Origin: Micromonospora sp. RHAY321
GTDB lineage: Bacteria; Actinomycetota; Actinomycetes; Mycobacteriales; Micromonosporaceae
Direction: 5' to 3'
Assembly (NCBI RefSeq): GCF_023896955.1
Contig: NZ_JAMHIW010000014.1
Coordinates: 62,001-126,000 of the forward strand
DNA: 64,000 bases
Positions 57,818-64,000 of this stretch are shown here, one piece after another (position 1 is the first letter of the stretch; the number at the start of each line of letters is the position of its first letter). A program made the translations under genes and the position numbers. The notes below the pieces were generated by a model. That model saw only the letters and a list, made by a program, of their open reading frames with translations, was not told where the DNA came from and ran no database searches.

Positions 57818-59410
57818 TCAGCGGCCGAGCACGACACGGGCCATACCGTCGAGTGCCGGGTTGCCCGGGTCCCAGTAGCCGGCGTGCCCGCGCCGGTCGC
57901 TGGGGAAGACCCGCCCGCCGAACCCGGGATCGGCCGGATCATGGCCGAACCACAGCTCGTGCCCCGTACGGTCGGGCCAGCCCAGCACGGTGGCGAGCGG
58001 AGCCGCGCCGAGCAGCGCCCGCCGGGCCAGCTCGTCGGCGGGCCGGGCCAGCCGGATCACGTCGTCGGGGGCGCTGCTGGCCCAGACCTGCCCGGGCGGC
58101 ACACCCAGCTCGGCGGCGTGCGTCGCGCCGACCCCGGGCGAACCGACGAAGACCAGCGCATCGGCGGCCAACCCGTGCTCCCGGGCCGCCGTGCCCACCA
58201 CCAGCGAGCCGTAGCTGTGCCCGAGGACGGTCTGCCGTGCCGGCGGCCCCTCGTGGCTGACCCGCAGCCCCTCCTGGAAACGGTGCAGCGCCGGCCCGGC
58301 ATCCCGGGCCTGGTCGGCCGAGGCCGCCTCGGGCAGGAAGTCCGGTGCGTCGTAGTCGAGCCAGAGCACCGCCGAGCTGCGTTCACCCGGGGCGAGCGCG
58401 GCGCACCGGTCCAGGACCCGCGCCGCCCTGCTCAACTCGCCGGGAGCGTCGTCCAACCCGGCCGTCATCCCCGGCACGTAGGTCAGCACCCGGTCGGCGT
58501 GGTCCGGATCGCCGAGCGCCACCACCGCCCGCCCCTCGCCGGCCGGGTCCAGCCCGAGCAGGTACGCCCGGGGCTCCCCGGCCGCCGCCAGCCGCCCGGT
58601 CAGCGTGTCCAGACCGGCCAGCCGCGCCGCCACCGCGCGCAGCCGCACCGACGCGGCCGGCCCCGGCGGCACCCGGGCCAGCAGCCGCCGGCGCTCGGCC
58701 AGCAACTCCTCGCGCCAGGCACCGAGACGCAGCCGGTTGGCCTGGTCGCGGGCGGCCACCGGCACTCCGTCCAGCCGGCCGACCAGGGCCGGCTCGTGCC
58801 CGACCAGCCACCGTCGCTGCGCCGGTGTCAACCCGGACCACCAGGCGCGGACCAGCGCGGGAGCGGCACCGGGAGCCGGCCGGCCGGGCGGTGGCGGGGA
58901 CGCCCAACCGGACCCGGCGGCCCGGGCCAGCTCGTCCAACCGGTCGGCAGCGGTGCGGTCGGCCGCGCCGGCCCGGTCGAGCGCGTCCCGCAGCGCCGCC
59001 GCCACCCGCGCCGCCGCCGTGCCGGCCCGCTCGGTCGGCCGGACCCGGGTCGGATCAACGTGCACGCCGCCCGTCCGGTCCACCACCAGGCCGGCCGCGT
59101 CGGCCAGGGCGACCGCCTCACCGAGCCGCGCCTTCGCCACCACCAGCCGGCCGGCCAGCTCGGCGAGCACCTGGTCGGCCTCGATCAGGGCTGGCGCCAC
59201 CGAGGTCAGCTCGTCGCGCAGGCCGACGAGCCGGGCGTCCGCCGCCGTGGCGGCCGCACCGGACCAGCCGCCCCGCAGCCGCCCGGCGGCCCCACCCACC
59301 TCACCGGCACGCCGCTCGACCGGCCCGGTCAACCCCGCCCAGGCAGCCCCCGCGGCCCGCCACCCGGCCGGATCGGCGGCCCAGAGCTGCCGGTAGCCGA
59401 CGGTGGTCAC
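57818..59410 (-). CDS. WXG-fused DUF1023 alpha/beta hydrolase
   Basis: A 530-residue protein. The first 150 or so residues are helical with a WSG motif (about residue 48, GGWSGAAATAAD), like a WXG100/ESX-type module. The C-terminal 300 are a DUF1023 (Abhydrolase_8) domain: nucleophile elbow GHSYGSLVVG (Ser about 397), SSAPDDVI, and a candidate His in RRGHAGYWD (about 512). There is no signal peptide or membrane helix, so export, if any, would need type VII secretion. Its ATG overlaps the stop of the EspC-like gene by 4 nt, so the two are coupled. Substrate unknown. Confidence 0.78.
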   Translation of the reverse strand: MTTVGYRQLWAADPAGWRAAGAAWAGLTGPVERRAGEVGGAAGRLRGGWSGAAATAADARLVGLRDELTSVAPALIEADQVLAELAGRLVVAKARLGEAVALADAAGLVVDRTGGVHVDPTRVRPTERAGTAAARVAAALRDALDRAGAADRTAADRLDELARAAGSGWASPPPPGRPAPGAAPALVRAWWSGLTPAQRRWLVGHEPALVGRLDGVPVAARDQANRLRLGAWREELLAERRRLLARVPPGPAASVRLRAVAARLAGLDTLTGRLAAAGEPRAYLLGLDPAGEGRAVVALGDPDHADRVLTYVPGMTAGLDDAPGELSRAARVLDRCAALAPGERSSAVLWLDYDAPDFLPEAASADQARDAGPALHRFQEGLRVSHEGPPARQTVLGHSYGSLVVGTAAREHGLAADALVFVGSPGVGATHAAELGVPPGQVWASSAPDDVIRLARPADELARRALLGAAPLATVLGWPDRTGHELWFGHDPADPGFGGRVFPSDRRGHAGYWDPGNPALDGMARVVLGR

Positions 59411-59703
59411 CGGGGAATACCGGCGAACCGAGCGGCGGCCCGGTCGTCGACCGTCTCGTACGCCTCCGCCGCCGCCCGGACCCCACCGGCGGTCGTCGCC
59501 ACCCGGGCGCCCAGCCGGCAGAGCCAGGCGTGGCCGGCCGCCTCCAGCCCGGCCAGGGCGGCGGAGGCCCGCCAGCCCGGCGCCGGCACCAGCAGCCCGG
59601 GCACCCCGGCCAGGCCCAGCGCCAGACGGTGCGCCTCACCGTCGAGCGCGACGGCCACGGCGCGCAGCTCCTCCGGTTGAACGGTGAACGGCTCCTCGGT
59701 CAT
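59407..59703 (-). CDS. EspC-like type VII secretion target protein
   Basis: A 98-residue all-helical protein starting MTEEPFTVQPEELRAVAVALD, the pattern of the EspC/T7SS target family. It has a PGWRASAAL turn where a WXG would lie and ends with AYETVDDRAAARF, containing the YxxxD (YETVD) secretion signal typical of type VII substrates. It precedes and overlaps the WXG-fused hydrolase, suggesting co-secretion as a pair. ATG at 59703 is used; its ribosome site is weak (GGGGG about 10 nt upstream). No ESX secretion machinery is in the window. Confidence 0.68.
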   Translation of the reverse strand: MTEEPFTVQPEELRAVAVALDGEAHRLALGLAGVPGLLVPAPGWRASAALAGLEAAGHAWLCRLGARVATTAGGVRAAAEAYETVDDRAAARFAGIPR

Positions 59704-59772
59704 GACCACACCCCCGTGGACGATCGACATCGACGCGCCGACGCTAGGCGTGGCAGGGGCGGCCGGGAGTTC

Positions 59773-59827
59773 CCTGTGGACAGCCGGCGGCGGGCGTACC
59801 CCGGCCTGTCCACAGGCGTTGTCCACC
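59773..59827. repeat. 11-bp inverted repeat with three DnaA-box-like sequences
   Basis: CCTGTGGACAG (59773-59783) and CTGTCCACAGG (59806-59816) are a perfect inverted repeat. Each contains CTGTCCACA, one base from the TTGTCCACA DnaA box of high-G+C actinobacteria. A third near-match, TTGTCCACC, follows at 59819-59827. Inner CCGG/CCGG extends the stem. It could be a hairpin, an operator for the divergent EspC-like and acpS genes, or DnaA-binding sites. Confidence 0.5.
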
Positions 59828-59864
59828 GCGGTCCCGACGGCTAATCTGCCGCCTCCACCGCCGG

Positions 59865-59870
59865 TAGGGT
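59865..59870 (+). promoter_or_regulatory. -10 element of a leaderless promoter (acpS)
   Basis: TAGGGT six bases before the GTG at 59877; no ribosome site upstream. Confidence 0.55.
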
Positions 59871-59876
59871 GGTCTG

Positions 59877-60245
59877 GTGATCGTCGCTGTCGGCATCGAC
59901 GTCGTCCTGGTGGACCGGTTCGCCCGGGCACTGGCGCGGACGCCGCTGCTCGCCGACCGGCTCTTCACCGAGGCCGAGCGGCACACCAGCTCCGGCAGCC
60001 CGCGCTCACCGGAATCGCTCGCCGCCCGCTTCGCCGCCAAGGAGGCCGTCGCCAAGGCGCTCGGCGCGCCGGCCGGGCTGAGCTGGCACGACTGCGAGAT
60101 CGTGCCCGACCCGGACGGCCGCCCCTGGCTGACGGTCACCGGCACGGTCGCGGCGGTGGCGGTCGAGCGTGGGGTCAACCACTGGCATCTCTCGTTGTCG
60201 CACGACGGCGGGATCGCGTCGGCGATGGTGGTCGCGGAACAATGA
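59877..60245 (+). CDS. acpS: Holo-[acyl-carrier-protein] synthase
   Basis: Transfers phosphopantetheine from CoA to acyl carrier protein. The 122-residue product has the metal-binding Asp8 in VGIDVVLVDRF, Glu in SLAARFAAKEAVAKALG, and the end HLSLSHDGGIASAMVVAEQ. GTG at 59877 gives the exact family N-terminus. It is followed 52 nt later by the NAD(P)HX repair gene, a frequent actinobacterial order acpS-nnr-alr. Confidence 0.95.
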   Translation: MIVAVGIDVVLVDRFARALARTPLLADRLFTEAERHTSSGSPRSPESLAARFAAKEAVAKALGAPAGLSWHDCEIVPDPDGRPWLTVTGTVAAVAVERGVNHWHLSLSHDGGIASAMVVAEQ

Positions 60246-60297
60246 CGTCGGCCGGGTGGGCCGTCGCGGCCCGCCCGAGAAACGGATTGGGACACGC

Positions 60298-61767
60298 ATG
60301 AGACCGGTGTGGCGGGTGGCCGACGTACGGGCGGCCGAGGCGGGGCTGATGGGCACGCTGCCGGAGGGCACGCTGATGCAGCGGGCCGCCGCCGGGTTGG
60401 CCCGCCGGGCCGCGCTGCTGCTCGCCGAGCGCGGCGGGCTGTACGGCGGGCGGGCCCTGCTGCTGGTCGGCTCCGGTGACAACGGCGGCGACGCGCTGTA
60501 CGCCGGGGAGCGGCTGGCCCGCCGGGGCGTCGCCGTGACCGCCCTGCTGCTCACTCCCGGTCGGGCGCACGCCGCCGGGCTGGCCGCGCTGCGGGCCGCC
60601 GGAGGCCGGCTGGTGGACCGACCGGTCGGGCCGGTGGACGTGGTCCTCGACGGCATCGTCGGCATCGGCGGCAGTGGTGGCCTGCGGACGAACGCCGACG
60701 AGGTGGTGCAGCGGCTCGGTGAGCTGCACGGGCGGGACGGCCGTCGGGCCACCGTGCTGGCGGTCGACGTGCCGAGCGGGGTGGCGGTGGACACCGGGCA
60801 CGTGCCGCTGGCCGCGTCCGGCCGGCCCACCGCGGTCCGCGCCGACGTGACGGTGACCTTCGGCGCACTGAAGCCCGCCCTGGTCGTGGGGCCGGCCGCC
60901 GTCCTGGCCGGGCACGTGGAGCTGGTCGACATCGGGTTGCGGCCGTGGCTGCGGGGCACCCCGGCGTTGCGGGTCACCGAGTGGTCCGACCTGGTCGACT
61001 GGTGGCCGAGGCTGGGTCCGGCGTCGGAGAAGTACACCCGGGGCGTGGTCGGCGTGGCCACCGGCTCGGCGGTCTACCCGGGAGCGGCGGTGCTCTCCGT
61101 CGGTGGGGCGCTGGCCGGGCCGACCGGCATGGTCCGCTACGCCGGCGGCGCCCGGGCGGAGGTGCTGCACCAGCACCCCTCGGTGATCGCCACCGGGCGG
61201 GTCGCCGAGGCGGGCCGGGTGCAGGCCTGGGTCTGCGGCTCCGGGTTGGGCACCGGCGAGGATGCGGCGGCCGAGCTGCGCGCCGTGCTCGCCGCACCGG
61301 TGCCGGTGGTGCTCGACGCCGACGCGCTGACGCTGCTCGTGGACGGTTCGCTCGCCGACCGGCTGCGCGGCCGGGACGCGCCGATCGTGGTCACGCCGCA
61401 CGACCGGGAGTTCAGCCGGCTCTGCGGGGAGGAACCCGGCGCCGACCGGGTCGGCGCGGCACTGCGGCTGGCCGCCTGGATGAACGCGGTGGTGCTGCTC
61501 AAGGGGGACCGCACGGTGATCGCCACCCCGGACGGTCGGGCGTACGTCAACCCGACCGGCACCTCGGCGCTGGCCACCGGCGGCACCGGTGACGTTCTGG
61601 CCGGGCTGCTCGGCTCGCTGCTGGCGGCCGGCCTGGCCCCCGAGCGGGCGGCGGCCGCGGCGGCGTACCTGCACGGGCTGGCGGGCCGGGAGGCGGCTCG
61701 CGGCGGGCCGGTGACCGCGCCGGACGTGGCGACGGCCCTGCGCCCGGTCATCGCCCGGTTGGGCTGA
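60298..61767 (+). CDS. nnr: Bifunctional NAD(P)H-hydrate epimerase / dehydratase
   Basis: Repairs hydrated NADH and NADPH. The 489-residue product joins a YjeF_N epimerase domain (about 1-215: VLLVGSGDNGGDALYAGERLARRG, DVVLDGIVGIGGSGGLR, VDVPSGVAVDTG) to an ADP-dependent dehydratase of the ribokinase fold. The latter covers about 225-489 and includes KYTRGVVGVATGS, VLDADALTLL, VTPHDREFSRL and the catalytic-loop NPTGTSALATGGTGDVLAGL. ATG at 60298 has no clear ribosome site. It continues towards alr after 89 nt. Confidence 0.94.
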   Translation: MRPVWRVADVRAAEAGLMGTLPEGTLMQRAAAGLARRAALLLAERGGLYGGRALLLVGSGDNGGDALYAGERLARRGVAVTALLLTPGRAHAAGLAALRAAGGRLVDRPVGPVDVVLDGIVGIGGSGGLRTNADEVVQRLGELHGRDGRRATVLAVDVPSGVAVDTGHVPLAASGRPTAVRADVTVTFGALKPALVVGPAAVLAGHVELVDIGLRPWLRGTPALRVTEWSDLVDWWPRLGPASEKYTRGVVGVATGSAVYPGAAVLSVGGALAGPTGMVRYAGGARAEVLHQHPSVIATGRVAEAGRVQAWVCGSGLGTGEDAAAELRAVLAAPVPVVLDADALTLLVDGSLADRLRGRDAPIVVTPHDREFSRLCGEEPGADRVGAALRLAAWMNAVVLLKGDRTVIATPDGRAYVNPTGTSALATGGTGDVLAGLLGSLLAAGLAPERAAAAAAYLHGLAGREAARGGPVTAPDVATALRPVIARLG

Positions 61768-61844
61768 ACGTGCCGGTATCGAGCCGGCCGACCGGATCGG
61801 CGGTAGGGACGTGCGTCGCCGCCCACGGTGATCACGGCGGAAAG

Positions 61845-61850
61845 TAGGCT
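61845..61850 (+). promoter_or_regulatory. -10 element of a leaderless promoter (alr)
   Basis: TAGGCT six bases before the alr ATG at 61857; no ribosome site. Confidence 0.55.
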
Positions 61851-61856
61851 TGGCGC

Positions 61857-62975
61857 ATGTGGCAGGCCGAGGTACGCGTCGATCTTGACGCGATCCGTGC
61901 GAACGTGAGCCGACTCCGCGCCGGCACCACCGCCGAGCTGATGGCGGTGGTCAAGGCCGACGGGTACGGCCACGGCATGCTCCCGGCCGCCCGCGCGGCA
62001 CTCGACGCCGGAGCGGACTGGCTCGGTGTCTGCACCCTCGACGAGGCGCTCACCCTGCGCCGGGCCGGCGTGACCGCGCCGGTGCTGGCCTGGCTCCTCG
62101 CTCCCGGGCTGCCGCTGCACGAGGGCGTCAGCGCCGGGGTGGACCTGGCCGCCGCCAGCCTGGGGCAACTGGACGAGATGGTCGAGGCCAGCCGGCGCGC
62201 CGAGCGCCCGGCCCGGCTGCACCTGAAGATCGACACCGGGCTGTCCCGGGGCGGGGCGACCGTCGCCGACTGGCCGGCGCTGCTGGACGCCGCCGCCAAG
62301 GCGCAGGCCGACGGCCTGATCGAGGTGGTCGGCGTGTGGAGCCACTTCGTGTACGCGGACATGCCCGGCCACCCCACCACGGACCGGCAGTTGGCCGTCT
62401 TCCACGAGGGGCTGGCGATGGTCGAGAAGGCCGGCCTGCGCCCGCGCTGGCGGCACCTGGCCAACTCCGCGGCCACCCTGACCCGTCCGGACACCCACTT
62501 CGACCTGGTCCGCCCCGGGCTGGCCATCTACGGGCTCTCCCCGGTGGCCGGCGAGACGTACGGGCTGCGGCCGGCGATGACCGCGCGAGCCCGGGTGATG
62601 CTCAGCAAGCGGGTGCCGGCCGGCACCGGTGTCTCCTACGGGCACACCTACACGACCGAGACCGACGCCAACCTGGCCGTGGTGCCGCTCGGGTACGCCG
62701 ACGGGGTGCCCCGCCACGCGTCCAACAGTGGGCCGGTGCAGCTCGCCGGCGCGCGGCGGACCATCTCCGGGCGGGTCTGTATGGATCAGTTCGTGCTCGA
62801 CTGCGGCGACGACCCGGTGGCCGACGGCGACGTGGCGACGCTCTTCGGCAGCGGCGCCGACGGCGAGCCGACCGCCGACGACTGGGCCGAGGCGGTCGGC
62901 ACGATCAACTACGAGATCGTCACCCGGTTCGGCAGCACGCGGGTGCCGAGGGTCTATGACGGCGAGAAACCATGA
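61857..62975 (+). CDS. alr: Alanine racemase
   Basis: PLP enzyme making D-alanine for peptidoglycan. The 372-residue product has the PLP Lys33 in MAVVKADGYGHG, TGLSRGG in the barrel, the catalytic-Tyr region GTGVSYGHTYTTE at the start of the C-terminal domain, and the signature RVCMDQFVLD. ATG at 61857 appears leaderless. The stop overlaps the next gene as ATGA. Confidence 0.96.
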   Translation: MWQAEVRVDLDAIRANVSRLRAGTTAELMAVVKADGYGHGMLPAARAALDAGADWLGVCTLDEALTLRRAGVTAPVLAWLLAPGLPLHEGVSAGVDLAAASLGQLDEMVEASRRAERPARLHLKIDTGLSRGGATVADWPALLDAAAKAQADGLIEVVGVWSHFVYADMPGHPTTDRQLAVFHEGLAMVEKAGLRPRWRHLANSAATLTRPDTHFDLVRPGLAIYGLSPVAGETYGLRPAMTARARVMLSKRVPAGTGVSYGHTYTTETDANLAVVPLGYADGVPRHASNSGPVQLAGARRTISGRVCMDQFVLDCGDDPVADGDVATLFGSGADGEPTADDWAEAVGTINYEIVTRFGSTRVPRVYDGEKP

Positions 62976-64000
62976 GTTACCGCATTCCACGCCCGCGGAC
63001 CGCGGCGGGCAAGGTCGCCGGTCTGGTCGGTGCCGCGGTCGGCGTGGCCGCGGCCGGCCTGGCCGCGGGCGTCGCGACCGAGCGCACCCTGGTCCGCCGG
63101 CTCAAGGACGACCCGACCGACCGCTACGCGCACGAGATGTTCGGCGAGCAGCGGTACGACGACGCGTTCCGGCTGGAGCTGCCGGACGGCACGGACATCC
63201 ACGTCGAGGTGGTCGAGCCGACCCGGCCGGTGCCGGGGCACCCGACGGTGGTGCTGGTGCACGGCTTCTGCCTGGACATGGGCACGTTCCACTTCCAGCG
63301 CAAGATGCTCGCCGCGCGCGGCGACTACCGGGTCGTGGCGTACGACCAGCCCGGTCACGGCCGGTCGGGGCGGCTGGAGACCGGCGAGTACGACCTCGCG
63401 GTGCTCGGCCGGACCCTGCGTCGGGTGATCGACGAGACCGCCCCGGAGGGGCCGCTGGTGCTGGTAGGCCACTCGATGGGCGGCATGACCATCATGGCGT
63501 TCGCCGAGTTGTTCCCGGAGCTGTTCGGTGACCGGGTGGTGGGCACGGTGCTGATGGCCACGTCAGGCGGGTTGGTCGCGGAGACGAAGCTCGTGGCACC
63601 GGCGCTGCTCGGCCGGGTCGGCGGTCCGGTGCTGTTCATGGTCAGCAACGCCACCCGGTACGGCGGGCCGGTGATCGACAGGGCGCGCAAGTCGACGTCG
63701 AACGTCGCCTGGCTGCTCACCCGCAAGTACGGCTTCGGCACCCGCAAGCCCAGCCCGGCGCTGGTGTCCTACGTGGAGATGATGAACTCCCGGACGTCGG
63801 CCGACACGGTGACGCGCTACCTGCGGACCCTGGCCACCCACTCGCGTTTCCCGGCGCTCGCGGCCTTGGCGGCCACGCCGGTGCTCGTGGTGGTCGGCGA
63901 CAAGGACATGATCACTCCGGTGACCCACTCCGAGGAGATCGTCCGGCGGCTGCCGCACGCCGAGTTCGTGAAGATCCAGGACAGCGGGCACGTGGTGATG
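62972..64000 (+). CDS. Alpha/beta hydrolase, cut by the window end
   Basis: The first 343 codons of an alpha/beta hydrolase, open to the last base. After a hydrophobic, possibly membrane-inserted N-terminal segment (AGKVAGLVGAAVGVAAAGLAAGV) come the oxyanion-hole strand VVLVHGFCLDM, the nucleophile elbow VGHSMGGM, the acid in VVVGDKDMITP and the His in DSGHVVM at the edge. It is translationally coupled to alr (ATGA). In actinobacteria a hydrolase often lies between alr and tsaE/tsaB; the substrate is unknown. The protein probably lacks only a few dozen residues. Confidence 0.88.
   Translation, partial: MSYRIPRPRTAAGKVAGLVGAAVGVAAAGLAAGVATERTLVRRLKDDPTDRYAHEMFGEQRYDDAFRLELPDGTDIHVEVVEPTRPVPGHPTVVLVHGFCLDMGTFHFQRKMLAARGDYRVVAYDQPGHGRSGRLETGEYDLAVLGRTLRRVIDETAPEGPLVLVGHSMGGMTIMAFAELFPELFGDRVVGTVLMATSGGLVAETKLVAPALLGRVGGPVLFMVSNATRYGGPVIDRARKSTSNVAWLLTRKYGFGTRKPSPALVSYVEMMNSRTSADTVTRYLRTLATHSRFPALAALAATPVLVVVGDKDMITPVTHSEEIVRRLPHAEFVKIQDSGHVVM

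Noticed and set aside
1..64000. CRISPR arrays, insertion sequences, prophage, tRNA or rRNA genes
   Set aside because: No regularly spaced repeats, transposase or integrase genes, terminal repeats or tRNA-like cloverleafs were seen; the short tandem repeats found are inside coding regions.

Overview
The window reads as ordinary chromosome of a very high-G+C actinomycete, most likely a member of the Micromonosporaceae (Micromonospora-like). The grounds are strong G/C bias at third codon positions, many GTG and some TTG starts, a secY-adk-map-infA-rpmJ-rpsM-rpsK-rpsD-rpoA-rplQ-truA block that includes rpsD, a four-gene Cvn 'conservon', F420-type enzymes, a HemD-winged-helix nitrate regulator, and many probable leaderless promoters. 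The genus is inferred; there is no rRNA to confirm it. No tRNA, rRNA, CRISPR array, insertion sequence or prophage was seen.

Layout. 1-8937: end of the ribosomal-protein/secretion/RNA polymerase cluster (secY, adk, map, a DUF1707 membrane protein, infA, rpmJ, rpsM, rpsK, rpsD, rpoA, rplQ, truA), with conspicuous hairpins in several leaders. 9012-14219: membrane-anchored hypothetical protein, RsmC-like methyltransferase, ABC-F ATPase, aldo/keto reductase, and a secreted protein whose mature form would begin with His. 14291-20137: a 1948-residue secreted protein (ThuA, sugar dehydrogenase propeller, PKD, CBM6, laminin-like, Ig-like and FIMAH domains). 20414-26435: TPP-riboswitch-controlled thiamine operon thiE-thiO-thiS-thiG-(tenI/thiE2)-thiD-thiC. 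26509-33850: a large membrane protein with a disordered tail, then a divergent uptake-plus-oxidation locus (cupin, LLM F420/flavin oxidoreductase, ABC ATPase <-> lipoprotein, permease).

33891-40126: an orphan amino-acid-type binding lipoprotein divergent from a NIT-domain Cvn sensor kinase and its Roadblock, DUF742 and GTPase partners. 40170-50801: the nitrate assimilation region, with nitrate reductase, NasB-like electron-transfer protein, nirB, nirD and an NnaR-type regulator as one overlapping operon. It has a GlnR-like box at its promoter and a NarK transporter about 1.7 kb beyond. A methyltransferase and a MazEF-like toxin-antitoxin pair lie between the operon and the transporter.

50848-57723: rplM-rpsI, glmM, an aminotransferase, an MmpS-like protein and glmS. 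glmM and glmS both feed UDP-GlcNAc synthesis. 57818-64000: a probable type VII secretion pair (EspC-like protein plus a WXG-fused DUF1023 hydrolase), then acpS, bifunctional NAD(P)HX repair enzyme, alr and an alpha/beta hydrolase cut by the window end.

Most genes are core metabolism or translation. The parts most worth a second look are the GlnR-type sites, the rpsM leader, the mazEF operator, the T7SS-like pair, the LLM/cupin transport locus with its three-codon leader cistron, and the inverted repeat with DnaA-box-like sequences before acpS.
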